NCBI GenBank assembly: GCA_026260175.1
Contig: JAKCWW010002924.1
Coordinates: forward strand, 2,501-35,345
Length of the DNA stretch: 32,845 bases
Origin: Reticulitermes lucifugus
Taxonomy: Eukaryota > Arthropoda > Insecta > Blattodea > Rhinotermitidae
Direction: 5' to 3'
The translations under genes and the position numbers were made by a program. The notes below the pieces were generated by a model. The model ran no database searches, was not told the DNA's origin, and saw nothing but the letters and a program-made list of their open reading frames with translations. The first letter of the stretch is position 1; the number at the start of each line of letters is the position of its first letter. Shown piece after piece: positions 9,901-16,795 of the stretch.

Positions 9901-11475
9901 TCTCCACGTAACACCCCTGTGCCTCGATCAAGGCATAACTCTGGACAAACGCTACTGAACCAAAGTGTTTCATACTTGGCAACACATCAGATGCAGAATG
10001 GCTCACTTGGTCGAACCAGACATTCCACTGTGGCAGCCAAAGTGGTGCGCTCTAACTCAGTGAACAGCCAGTCAAGTAGTCTGCCACATTACCAGGCTCC
10101 TCGCCCCCGTGCCATGTCAATCACCACTCCCATGCTTCAGGCTGTGAGTCACAATTCAGGACGCATCAATGGACACTGTGATACTGAGTCCAGCAACACA
10201 TTTGCAGTGCCTGGTGAACTCCACTTGCCTGTCCTCCAGGCTGGCAGTCATCAGACAGTGTTGAATGCCTCTGCACCTCCTGTGTCTCCACTCTCAGTAT
10301 CAGCACCACAATCACCAATGATTCCATTCCAGCAGAGCGTTAGTTCTGCCAGCAATCTGCTGACAGTTCCATCAACTAATCATGAGCAGTTCTCCTCTAC
10401 TCCTCAGAGCCTTCTTCAGCAAGTATTGCAGGGTGTAAAGACACATAATTACACACAGGATACCTTTGTGACTACTGAGCACAAGATGGAAACAGAGGAT
10501 GCCTCTCTTCCGGATACTTTGGGTGTGGTAAATCAGGCTGCCAATCTCCCTCTGAATGTGGTGGATCCTTTGGCACAGGAAGTGAGCCAATTTTTTCCAG
10601 ATGGTCAGCACATAACATCAGTGTTGACAGGTTCAGTTGGCTTCCAGTCATCATCACATCGATCCCAGTCGGTGCCACTCCATCGAATGATGTCTGCTAG
10701 TCAGCAGCAGGAGTCACCACTATATATTGACCATAGCACCACTGCCTTTAATTTCAGCCACTTCACGTCATCAGCCACAAGCTCTGTTGCTCCAACTCCA
10801 GTGCCAAGTGAGTTCACAGATTTTGTTTCTGCAGGTGACAGCTGTACTGCTCCTTCCACTGATTTGCTCATGGTAAATGGGGAAGATGGAGCTGATGCAG
10901 AGACCACCGAATTGAACTCTGAAAACTTGAATCGCATATTCAATCTGCTAGATGATGTGCAGCAGAAGGAACAGCAGCTAATGCTCACACTGGATGTAGA
11001 TGCTGCCCAGCAGCACAGTCAGAAGTTTCTGTTCCAGCCTTCTCGCTCCTACCCTAACACACCTCTCCCTTACCAGTCCACCAGCAACACCCGAGACCCA
11101 GTGGTTGGGTCATTTGCAACTTCCCTACCTTCTGTGAGCAGTGCTACTACATTCACTTCTCGGTCCTACCCATCTACACCACTCTTGGGTCGTCCCATAT
11201 TTTGTGGGTCTGAGGATGATGGACCTTTCCAGCAGGGGCTTGGGGATATGAGCAGTGGTGGATCAGTGCATCAGCTGACCCTGAATGCACTCAACATTCG
11301 TAGAGCAGCACCACCCTTTGCGGTCAGGCGTAACATCAACCCCTTACTGGAGCAGTCATCTTTCTCAGTTGAGGAAGAACTGGCTCTAGACACACTGGAT
11401 GCCTTGCAGGAGTGTGACTCACTCACACAGTTTGTTCAGGAGGTCAGCAATCCAGTATCTGATGCTAGCATTTAA
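565..11475 (+). CDS. RFX7: RFX7-like (RFX5/7 group) winged-helix transcription factor, seven exons
   Basis: This gene encodes a nuclear DNA-binding protein of the regulatory factor X family, whose winged helix binds X-box DNA. Coding exons are 565-908, 1034-1159, 1796-1915, 2951-3143, 4042-4279, 6201-6337 and 8284-11475. Introns are all GT-AG and phases join exactly, giving 1449 residues. Domain order: disordered 1-100; RFX5/7-type N-terminal helix about 102-147, with the LLLYLKLPTG signature; RFX DNA-binding domain about 166-245, with RRLGTRGNSRYCYAG in the wing; PxLPxL motif 251-256; helical domain about 269-320; charged coil about 360-390; then a long Ser/Pro/Thr-rich tail. YCYAG (not YHYYG) in the wing, the flanking helices and the length favour RFX7 over RFX1-4/6 and over the shorter RFX5. 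The start at 565 has a good context (G at -3, G at +4) and is the first in-frame ATG. From family knowledge, the vertebrate RFX5 and RFX7 proteins dock RFXANK or ANKRA2. Homology was judged from memory, not by a search. Confidence 0.88.
909..1033 (+). other. Intron 1 of the RFX7-like gene
   Basis: A 125-base GT-AG intron with a T-rich stretch (atgttatttt) before the acceptor. It is the only short intron of the gene and contains no repeat. Confidence 0.8.
1034..1159 (+). CDS. RFX7: RFX7-like exon 2 (residues 115-157), N-terminal helix
   Basis: The acceptor is tattttcag|T and the donor cggca|gtaagt. The exon encodes the helix ending in AEKLLLYLKLPTG (about 135-147). This corresponds to the conserved segment just N-terminal to the DNA-binding domain of RFX5 and RFX7 (LEKLYLYLQLPSG in the human protein as I recall it). 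In RFX5 this segment mediates self-association; the same role here is inferred. It is the best single mark that the gene belongs to the RFX5/7 group. Confidence 0.85.
1160..1795 (+). other. Intron 2, containing a tRNA-derived SINE
   Basis: A GT-AG intron of 636 bases. Nearly half is the SINE at about 1267-1562, which follows a T10-type run at 1243-1252. The rest is AT-rich with nothing recognisable. Confidence 0.8.
1267..1562 (+). mobile_element. tRNA-derived SINE, + strand, with TTTACC tail
   Basis: The head resembles a tRNA gene with an internal RNA polymerase III promoter: box A TAGCATAGTTGG at 1283-1294 and box B GGATCGAATCC at 1327-1337, about 44 bases apart as in a real tRNA. A GC-rich body follows (ccagaccagccctgggg, cccccctgggcc), very unlike the AT-rich intron around it, and the element ends in TTTACC repeats (about 1545-1560). 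The family resembles SINEs I associate with termites and cockroaches, but I cannot name it. It is clean enough to be a fairly recent insertion. Confidence 0.8.
1796..1915 (+). CDS. RFX7: RFX7-like exon 3 (residues 157-197), first part of DNA-binding domain
   Basis: The acceptor is ttttacag|A and the donor aatatat|gtgagt. The exon encodes the first helices of the RFX winged-helix domain, including TWIKTHLEEDP (173-183) and SLPKQDVYDEY (186-196), both near-invariant blocks in the family. Reading frame and phase (two bases carried in and two carried out) agree with exons 2 and 4. Confidence 0.9.
1916..2950 (+). other. Intron 3, containing a SINE
   Basis: A GT-AG intron of 1035 bases. Bases about 2698-2885 are a tRNA-headed SINE. 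The remainder is AT-rich; no exon-like open frame or conserved element is visible. Confidence 0.8.
2698..2885 (+). mobile_element. tRNA-derived SINE, + strand (family with 'catgtgggat' body)
   Basis: Box A is TGGCCGAGGTGG at 2711-2722 and box B GGTTTATCCCA at 2753-2763. The body (ccatgtgggatttttgg, tggcactgggacagg) is the reverse complement of matching stretches in the copy at about 4938-5185, so the two belong to one family in opposite directions. The end grades into ccttcattcatctatcacc, also shared with that copy. Confidence 0.72.
2951..3143 (+). CDS. RFX7: RFX7-like exon 4 (residues 197-261), recognition helix, wing and PxLPxL motif
   Basis: The acceptor is gatttgcag|T and the donor accaag|gtgggt. 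The exon encodes PLSTADFGKVMKQVFP (207-222, recognition-helix region) and RRLGTRGNSRYCYAGMRKR (227-245, wing W1 and the following strand). In RFX structures this wing carries most of the DNA contacts. Straight after the domain comes APLLPDL, in which P251-x-L253-P254-x-L256 fits the PxLPxI/L motif read by the ankyrin repeats of ANKRA2 and RFXANK. The exon ends in phase 0. Confidence 0.93.
3270..3283. repeat. Left target-site duplication of palindromic element 1
   Basis: caaatagaaatgag, identical to bases 3512-3525 on the right side of the element. Confidence 0.75.
3284..3511. mobile_element. Palindromic element 1 (Penelope-like pseudo-LTR remnant?)
   Basis: The inverted arms are about 3314-3400 (with gatgttacaccatgttgac) and about 3423-3510 (with gctgacatggtgtaacatc), around a spacer of about 25 bases. 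A perfect 14-bp direct repeat caaatagaaatgag lies on both sides (3270-3283 and 3512-3525) and reads as a target-site duplication. Between the left direct repeat and the left arm are 30 bases with no partner on the right; the right arm abuts the direct repeat. The right arm contains CTGAAGATGGAGGC...CTCTGAAA, a hairpin shared in form with two later elements. No coding capacity. Assignment to Penelope-like elements is inference. Confidence 0.72.
3512..3525. repeat. Right target-site duplication of palindromic element 1
   Basis: caaatagaaatgag, identical to bases 3270-3283. It directly follows the last base of the right inverted arm. Confidence 0.75.
4042..4279 (+). CDS. RFX7: RFX7-like exon 5 (residues 262-341), second helical domain
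   Basis: The acceptor is gatgttgcag|C. The exon encodes ENELLSAASCLICEWAQKLL (269-288) and SLHDLACHLVENLCVDSRSVAAFTIL (294-319, shown here only as its key stretches). It matches the helical region C-terminal to the DNA-binding domain in RFX5 and RFX7, where a W-A pair follows a Cys-rich helix. Two donors in the same phase are possible: gggaaag|gtttgc (exon end 4279, chosen here) and acaagg|gtgtac (exon end 4237), which differ by 14 codons. The longer form is preferred because human RFX7 continues with a similar GxKG...TQ stretch. Reading through the donor gives a stop at 4294. Confidence 0.82.
4938..5185 (-). mobile_element. tRNA-derived SINE, minus strand
   Basis: On the minus strand box B is GGTTCAATCCC (complement of gggattgaacc, about 5108-5118), with the tRNA-like head toward 5180. 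The body matches the + strand copy at about 2698-2885. The far end reads tttgtggtttatttagtaacgctctc on the + strand (in two pieces, about 4943-4970), the same terminus as the copies at about 7190 and 13852. Confidence 0.75.
5296..5395. repeat. Low-complexity triplet-rich tract (ATC/CAC/CAA)
   Basis: An imperfect run of three-base units: gatgatcatcataatcatc, then accaccaccaccac, then atcaccatcacc. It lies in an intron, so it is a degenerate microsatellite and not coding. Confidence 0.8.
5845..5905 (-). mobile_element. tRNA-like SINE head, minus strand, fragment
   Basis: The + strand reads aggatttgaacccatg (about 5850-5865), the complement of a box B (GGGTTCAAATCC). About 40 bases further, ccaaacactgtgtggctacc is the complement of a degenerate box A (GGTAGCCACACAGTG). 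Spacing is tRNA-like; no body was traced. Confidence 0.55.
6195..6200 (+). promoter_or_regulatory. Tandem (NAGNAG) splice acceptor of exon 6
   Basis: cagcag allows splicing after 6197 or 6200. Both keep the reading frame; the first adds a single Ala codon (G from exon 5 plus CA). Confidence 0.6.
6201..6337 (+). CDS. RFX7: RFX7-like exon 6 (residues 341-386), charged coil
   Basis: The donor is ctgcag|gtgaga. The acceptor is a tandem ttgacagcag: splicing after the second cag (6200) gives the form used here; splicing after the first (6197) adds one Ala. The product ends in a Gln/Arg/Lys/Glu-rich helix, RETQLQLQRKLQEREVIREQ (361-380), that continues into exon 7 and corresponds to the Gln/Lys-rich coil at the same place in vertebrate RFX7. 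The exon was too short to stand out as an open frame and was placed by phase and by this similarity. Confidence 0.78.
6338..8283 (+). other. Intron 6, with a SINE and a pyrimidine tract
   Basis: A GT-AG intron of 1946 bases. It contains a minus-strand SINE (about 7186-7440) and a CT-rich microsatellite-like tract (about 7618-7647, ctcctttctttctctctttc). Otherwise AT-rich and unremarkable. Confidence 0.78.
7186..7440 (-). mobile_element. SINE copy, minus strand, diverged
   Basis: It begins on the + strand with atttgttgtttatttaacaatgctgtcac and continues aattggaaaggatgtggaag and gcctggagggtgtgaggaaa (quoted in short pieces), all shared with the copy at about 13852-14105. The tRNA-like head (near 7380-7440, attcaaaataggtacctcc) is degenerate. 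Confidence 0.68.
8284..11475 (+). CDS. RFX7: RFX7-like exon 7 (residues 387-1449), long C-terminal tail
   Basis: The acceptor is tgccaacag|G in phase 0; the stop is TAA at 11473-11475. The frame is also open for 108 bases upstream into the intron, which is chance. The tail is rich in Ser, Thr, Pro, Gln and Asn and looks largely disordered. Segments worth noting: basic SPKRKYKP about 624-631, a possible nuclear signal; LDDYLHGG and EEELMRYFQ about 688-712; a Leu-rich helix LSQLRLLLEKNL about 745-756; two RRR-x(1-2)-SF sites at 859-864 and 890-896, the second running into SFTPISP; SPFVSPRNTPVPR at 922-934; SQSVPLHR about 1180-1187; a helix NRIFNLLDDVQQKEQQ about 1269-1284; RSYPxTPL twice (1307-1314, 1346-1353); and an acidic-hydrophobic C-terminus VEEELALDTLDALQECDSL (from about 1415) that could be an activation domain. 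Functions of these segments are inferred. The match of coil at the exon start to exon 6 supports the junction. Confidence 0.9.
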   Translation, partial: EQQTAAQTKRNHLPSISEKGKGKRAKLSLKETSHGSTNTATQGKCSEGGPICDKGQSKVGQGRGRRNCRTQQGGGKLTPGTLNGNTMQENGINKDSAANHKTAFKPSCYRNAVVNTSEAEGPSIMDSSRAEAASLKRSHSANCVDEAVTSTSCHLNTTSTNKPPTSFSPVQELNHSVAKRRSTQSVSEGGKQLVNPIAKLESSPTSKLPIPRLNNPNKPAIKQLTNVIIFPPILQQKSPKRKYKPIQPKPEDIGDKKGDGGDREEGSTKQTEKPTAGDVLQAGGTKKELSSVSIGCLEKDALDDYLHGGNNSQEQEEELMRYFQHQNSSLINEEPEDGTQREAPMTCPSTTESSKSDKLSQLRLLLEKNLNQAPGVVRDGLFNPTGGRSAPLSSAETPSSSLSVEDLIDPTPGNGDVFLPNSTAGNLTATAGPASASLSLLSQRCQNRTAGKPALILPSLLTSGGTHTSLGSRRRVSFETSVVEHYQDGVHHTTTSVPPSPNTRRRIFSFTPISPGPHSPLGAHRASSKPSSANASPFVSPRNTPVPRSRHNSGQTLLNQSVSYLATHQMQNGSLGRTRHSTVAAKVVRSNSVNSQSSSLPHYQAPRPRAMSITTPMLQAVSHNSGRINGHCDTESSNTFAVPGELHLPVLQAGSHQTVLNASAPPVSPLSVSAPQSPMIPFQQSVSSASNLLTVPSTNHEQFSSTPQSLLQQVLQGVKTHNYTQDTFVTTEHKMETEDASLPDTLGVVNQAANLPLNVVDPLAQEVSQFFPDGQHITSVLTGSVGFQSSSHRSQSVPLHRMMSASQQQESPLYIDHSTTAFNFSHFTSSATSSVAPTPVPSEFTDFVSAGDSCTAPSTDLLMVNGEDGADAETTELNSENLNRIFNLLDDVQQKEQQLMLTLDVDAAQQHSQKFLFQPSRSYPNTPLPYQSTSNTRDPVVGSFATSLPSVSSATTFTSRSYPSTPLLGRPIFCGSEDDGPFQQGLGDMSSGGSVHQLTLNALNIRRAAPPFAVRRNINPLLEQSSFSVEEELALDTLDALQECDSLTQFVQEVSNPVSDASI

Positions 11476-11645
11476 AGTGGTAGCAGCTAGTATGGTGAAA
11501 AGTACCTGTTAAATTAGTAGGAAAGTTGGAGCACTTACAATTAAATTTGTACTGACATTTCCAAGCTTTACTTTCCAATCTCGAGGTAGTTTAGGACTTT
11601 TACTGCAACCATTTCAATAAAACGTCAGTTTTTTGAGTGGTAAAG
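11476..11645 (+). other. Probable 3' UTR of the RFX7-like gene
   Basis: The stretch follows the stop codon and ends shortly after an AATAAA at 11616-11621 and a T-rich downstream element (cagttttttgagtgg). Longer 3' ends are possible: other AATAAA signals occur on this strand, for example at 18445-18450, and the + strand stays T- and G-rich well beyond this point. Confidence 0.45.
11616..11621 (+). promoter_or_regulatory. Poly(A) signal AATAAA, first after the RFX7-like stop codon
   Basis: A canonical hexamer about 140 bases after the stop, followed within 12 bases by a T6 run and GT-containing sequence as expected for a cleavage site. Confidence 0.5.
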
Positions 11646-12949
11646 CTTTACATTTATGGGTGCTGTTTGTTTACGTGCCACAGTCAGCTGATGAAACCAG
11701 ACTGATGTTGGAAAACTTGGTATTGTTACAAGTGCTCTGATTGCCCTGTCCTTATGTAGCTTGTGGTTTGTTGCATACAGAGTAAACTGAGAATTACAGT
11801 TTGTTTCTTGCTGCAGGGCTTGTGGTTGTATTGTGGATATAGACAGTACACTGAGAGGTTATGTGGAACCACATAAAACATACGTATATACTCTCATGCC
11901 TTCTGTACACAGTCAGAAGATACCTTGAGAGTGAAACCAGAACTGTGTTTCATGTGTCCTATTAGTACGACATCTTTTGCAAAGATCTACTGCCATTTAT
12001 AATTTGAATATCGTGTTCGGCCCCGAACAGAATGGTATGGTTAATGGGAAATGTGCAAAATGGGCTTGTGAAAGTGAACTGCATTTCTTTAGTAGAACTG
12101 TTTTGTGAGTAGTGGTAGTCAGAATTGTCTGAAGGATAGGAAGCCTGAATATTGTCAGTGAGTGCCCTACAGTCTGTAAATTACTATACTGTTACATACA
12201 CACAGGTTCAGTTCTTCAATCAAAATGTGATCACATTTTTGTGATACTCTTTTGTCAATGACCATTATTGTCATGACCTGTGTACTCAGTGTAATGATGC
12301 TGAGTTTGTAGTGTCAGATGAGAAATGATGACGATGGAAGCAGAGTTTTGACAAATGTGCCATGTGCCTATATCGAGGTTTATTCTTATAGTTACCTGGA
12401 AGGGGTGGGAAAACCAAATACATCTTATTTAGGACGAGCAGAAGTATCCATTCTTTACCTGGGATATGGTTGCTCTCGTCAGTATCACAGTATGTGAATA
12501 GCTACAATAATAAAGAGGAGACTAGAAATGTGGTTCTGAATCACATCCAAAAACTGTAGCTCAGTACTTGCACATTGCTGTAAAAGCCGTGGTTATAATC
12601 ATGTGTATTTGCAAGGGTACAGAATAAGTTTCCTAATATCTTTGGATGCTCTGTATTGGGTGTGTGGTGGGAAACAGAAGAAAGAAAACAGTTAACATTT
12701 TTTGTATATTAGGTGCTGTAGCTTAGTGATGAACCATACAATCTTTAAAAGAGGTCAGATATTCTACCACTGGTCACTTACAGAGAGGTTCAGTCATTCA
12801 TTTGCAGCCTTATTACTGCCTGCTTGTAGTGTGAGATATCATTTGGTAAGTGCTTCTGTGGAAAACCTGCTATCACACAAACTAATTAGACGTTAAGTCT
12901 ATACTTCCCCCCCCCCTCCCGACCCCCACAAAAAGAAATGTAAAAGTAA
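11646..12949. other. No gene recognised
   Basis: AT-rich DNA without a convincing open frame. A C-run occurs at about 12907-12916. It could be extended 3' UTR of the upstream gene. Confidence 0.5.
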
Positions 12950-12954
12950 AATAC

Positions 12955-13262
12955 TTTACCTACCTAAGTGGTTCCTCCAATATCCAAGCACATTTTGCCC
13001 TTGTGTAACAATTTCAGTTTCTATTTAAATGTTATGGATTTCAATCTTTATAGCTTCCAAAATGTTTGGATTACTTCTATAGACTTTCTGTTTCAAGTTC
13101 CCCCATAGATAGAAATCACACACATTGACATACAGGGAATTTGACAGCCATATTTGTCTACTGCTAATTAGTTCACTGGAAGCAGCCCATGGCACACGCT
13201 TGGAATATCCTCCCCCATTGCATTCAGACAAAGAATATGAACTCATTCATCTGACCACCCAG
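12955..13262 (-). pseudogene. Mariner/Tc1-type transposase remnant (C-terminal part of catalytic domain)
   Basis: On the minus strand an open frame of 73 codons (13246 to 13025) contains CDFYLWGNLKQKVYRSNP followed by NILEAIKIEI. This matches the block around the last catalytic acid in many insect mariner/Tc1 transposases, which typically reads SPDLTPCDFFLWGYLK and then a Leu-Glu-rich helix. The preceding block that should read WPxRSPDL is worn down to WLSNSLYV. No upstream catalytic region or terminal repeats were seen, so this is a dead fragment. The larger piece at 13247-13500 in the same direction gave no recognisable motif. Confidence 0.68.
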
Positions 13263-13851
13263 ATAAGCCAGCTATTCAAGGAACATAAACAACTTAGGTA
13301 AGCAAGTGGCACAACATACTGATGTACAGTTGGCTCCAAATTTAGTAGCAAAGTATACTTCATATATACTAGCATATCTGAAATGAGTAATTTCAAACAC
13401 TGAAAATAAACAAATTTGAAAATGATCATAAACAAAGCTGCATAAAAATGTGTGGATTGTTTCAAAACTTTTGAATATAGGTAGATGGATTCATTTTTAA
13501 CAACATGCTTTTTTTGAACTTTTTAGCTTTAGAAATATATATGAAATATAATGTATAATATGAACAAGTGCAGAAATGGGCATTCAACATGAAAAAAGCC
13601 ACGGCCATCAGCGAGTACATTAGGGTTTGAAGACATACACTTACAGTTAACTCATGGGTGGTTGCATGTTGGCTGCTGACCAGCCATGACACTGCTCAGA
13701 TTGCTGTAACTATTGGCTGAACCTCTCCGTATTCAGTAAGCTTTACCAAGATCGCTGTGTTGCATCGACAGCTCTTAGTCTTAGTATTTTGCCATAGTCG
13801 TATAGGATACTTTGAGCAGCTTTCTGTAAGGAAAATAGATACACATTTTAT

Positions 13852-14105
13852 TTTATTTGTGGTTTATTTAACAATGCCATCAGTTGCTCACACTGTATAC
13901 CACAGAATGGTAGGATGATAGTGAATATGAATTGGGAAGGGTGTGGAAGGAAGCGATTGTGGCCTAATTAGAGGTGCTATTATGGTCTTTGCCTGGAGAA
14001 ACTGAGGAAAACCAAGGGAAAACCGTGAGGATACTTCGTCTCTGGTCCAAGAATTGAACCTAGGTTGTCCCAAATATGAAGCAGTAGACCTACCCACTCA
14101 ACTGT
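13852..14105 (-). mobile_element. tRNA-derived SINE, minus strand
   Basis: The + strand begins atttgtggtttatttaacaatgcc, continues aattgggaagggtgtggaagg, tttgcctggagaaactgagg and aaaaccaagggaaaaccg, and ends with agaattgaacctagg (about 14049-14063), the complement of box B (GGTTCAATTC), and a head ending near cccactcaactgtg. It is the best-preserved copy here of the family also found at about 4938, 7186 and 15862. Confidence 0.78.
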
Positions 14106-15850
14106 GATGTTGGGTTGATGTATGATGTTGGTGTGTGTGTGTTTGTTTGCTTTCCCACTGAATCAGGTGTCTGATTGTTATGGAAGTCAATTTGGAGGCT
14201 GTCCTGACACCATATTTCTTTTAAAGACCTCTCTAAAAATTATTTATAGCATGGTAGATAAGTGCCTGGGATGAAATTTATCCAGGAATATTATACAATT
14301 TGGAAACTTTTTATGAAAATCACAGAAAGTTGTGCAGCTTGCCCTTATAGTTATTTTCCATGCAGAGGAATATAGAAATTTAATGAAATGGAAACCACAC
14401 AAAGCATGGATATACTTATCAATTAGAAGGCAATATTTATGGACTGTGGTGACTGTGTGCCGAATTTGACCTTGTATTTTAATAAGGCTATTTGCATTTT
14501 AAGTATTTTCAAAAATTGCTGTGAAGTTATATTGACTGGTGTCATAACAGGATTCTGTAAACCTAGCTGCTGTGTTTATGTATGTGACTCTGGGCATATA
14601 CAGAGAGCTTTTTAACATGGGACTGAGAACTGTAGAGTTGCTGTGCAGCAGTTGATGTCGTCTGCTGTATGGCATGCAGTCCTGTGTGAATGCAGAGCCC
14701 TTGGGAGTGGGTACTACAGTGTGTGTGTTGTCATAGGTTGTAATGCAGCTATGAGTGGCCTGGTTATTCTATGACTAGGTTCTGCTTTAAGGTCTAAACC
14801 CTGTAGAGAGGTTTTAAATTTGTTTTAGAAATGGTGGTAACTTCCTTGCTGCTTGGATTGAAAGTCTGTTTGTTGGTTGTTTCTGCCTGTTTTGTTTGCT
14901 TGTTTCAGCAAGAAAATTCTGTATGTGATAAGCTGTAAATGTAGCAAGACATGGCATATGGAAGCAGGGTTACTAACTGTTTTCTTACTCTGGTGCAGCA
15001 AATATCAGGCCATGCTAATGTGCAATTTCAACTAGCAATTTAAAAATTTTATTTTTAGGCAGCTGTCTTCATAGGTAATATCTTCATGAAATTTTGATGT
15101 ATTGTACATTAATTTGTACAAAGGTGGAGAAGTTAGGGTTGTTGGTAACCCTGTAGCTGGAAGTAGCATTGATTAACCATCTCCTGTCGGGACAGATGCA
15201 GCAGGCGGTTTGTATACCATATTTATTGAAATTAAGTGTCATCAAGTTTTGAAAGTGATAAGCAAAGGTAAGAATATAGGATAGTTGCTTGGTCTGTCCC
15301 TAAATTTTTCAGCAGATGTTACAAGGAGATGAAGATAGGGACAATAATGATTTTGCAGTTTGTGGCCCCATGACCTTTAGCAGTCACAAATTTCCAAGGG
15401 CTGTCTTCATTTCAGAGGACTAATTTGATGGCATAGTACAAGTTAGGGAAACTACTTTTTTTTAATGGCTCATGCTTTCTCAAAAGAAATTATACAATAT
15501 TTTGTAAATGAGGTTCTCTGTTTTTATGTACACATTTATTTTTATCTGTTAGATGGAGTATGGTGGACAGACATATGGATGTCATTACACATGCAAATTT
15601 CATGCAGTGATTGTAAGAAAATGTAGAGGAGTTGATGGAACCTTGCCATTCATCTGTGTATATATGGTATACTCACAGGGGTCAGTTTCCTTACTTCAGA
15701 TTTTGGTATTCTTCATGCTACATGTGCTGAATATGTTGATGTGACAAGATATATTCTCATTGGAAATGTGCACTAATGTGGTTTGGGTTAGGTCTGCTTT
15801 CACTTCTGTAAACACAGTCTGTGTTCACTCACCAATAATAGCACTTGCTC
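14106..15850. other. No gene recognised; + strand rich in T and G
   Basis: Contains a short GT microsatellite (about 14132-14144) and a short open frame at 15553-15744 that resembles nothing. The strand bias would fit untranslated transcript from the + strand but proves nothing. Confidence 0.5.
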
Positions 15851-15861
15851 TGTTGCACTTA

Positions 15862-16060
15862 TTTGTTTGTTGGAAGCTTATGTAATGACACCATCAATAG
15901 CTTGGACTGTGTAGCATCAATTGGTTAAATGATTGTGAATAACAAATTGGAAAGGATGTGAAAGGGAATGATCATGGTCTAATTTAAGGCACTGTCCTGT
16001 AAACTGTCTGGAGGGAATGAGGAAAGCTATGAAGAATTTATGTCAGGATATGTGAGTGCA
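15862..16060 (-). mobile_element. SINE copy, diverged, left piece
   Basis: It shares aattggaaaggatgtgaaag (15944-15963), ggtctaatttaaggcactgtcc and gtctggagggaatgaggaaa with the copies at about 7186 and 13852. The tRNA-like head is missing at the expected place. A matching head-side piece appears at about 16678-16795, beyond a hAT-like MITE, so the copy may have been split. Confidence 0.55.
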
Positions 16061-16266
16061 GCTTTACTGTGTTGAAATTGTTGCAATATTTTGGTGTACA
16101 CTGCAGTCACCTTCTTTAGGAAGAATGAGTTGGAGAGAGGATGCAGTCTTGCATATATATATATCTTACCCTGATAGTCAGAGTAGGAGTGTGGAGCGTG
16201 GTGCTATCTAGTTGGAAGAGGCACTGTGGTGAAGAAGAAAATTTGGAAGAAAATAGATGAGACCAT

Positions 16267-16665
16267 CAGGGGTGCACCCGGGGGGGGGGGGAGCTGTTAG
16301 GCTGCAGCCCCCCCAATCCCCCAAAACGAAATTTAAAGAACACGTATTTTGTAGACATGATGATATCAAAAGTATTATGTGCTGTACCCTTGAGTGGAAA
16401 TCAGCTACTGAAACCGGCTGATGACTAGTACATTAGAATTTGAAAAATAAATTAATATATTAAAAAAAGCCAGAAGATTGGGACACTGTTATTGAGTCAT
16501 GGAACATGTAGGTATATTTGTATGTATATAAATGCAGTTTCAAACAGTGTTATGTTACAGTTATACTTATGACATGTTTTTTATAACATAATTTTTTAAA
16601 TCGAACATAAGTTATATATAGCACAGGGTCAGCCCCCCCAGTGAAAAATTCTGGGTGCGCACCTG
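16267..16665. mobile_element. hAT-like MITE with terminal inverted repeats
   Basis: The left end CAGGGGTGCACCCGG and the reverse complement of the right end, CAGGTGCGCACCCAG, agree at most positions, and both start with the CAGG typical of hAT elements. Inside each end is a G or C run (left gggggggggg then gctgcagcccccccaatc; right cagccccccca). The interior is AT-rich and has no coding capacity. The 8-bp target duplications expected for hAT are not clearly preserved (gaccat on the left, gactat on the right). Confidence 0.68.
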
Positions 16666-16677
16666 GACTATACTACC

Positions 16678-16795
16678 CTACCTGCCCTCATGATTGATGT
16701 CCCACCTGATATTCAAAGCATGTGCCTCCCAAACACAAGTCAGAAACGTTACTTTGTGACCAAACTTGCTCAGTCTCTGGCAGTTAAGACCAAAA
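16678..16795 (-). mobile_element. SINE copy, head-side piece
   Basis: cctgatattcaaagcatgtg, cctcccaaacacaagtcag and gaccaaacttgctcag match in order the head side of the copy at about 7380-7440 (attcaaaataggtacctccaa...gtacaagtctgaa...cttgctc). It is probably the other part of the copy at about 15862-16060. Confidence 0.5.
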
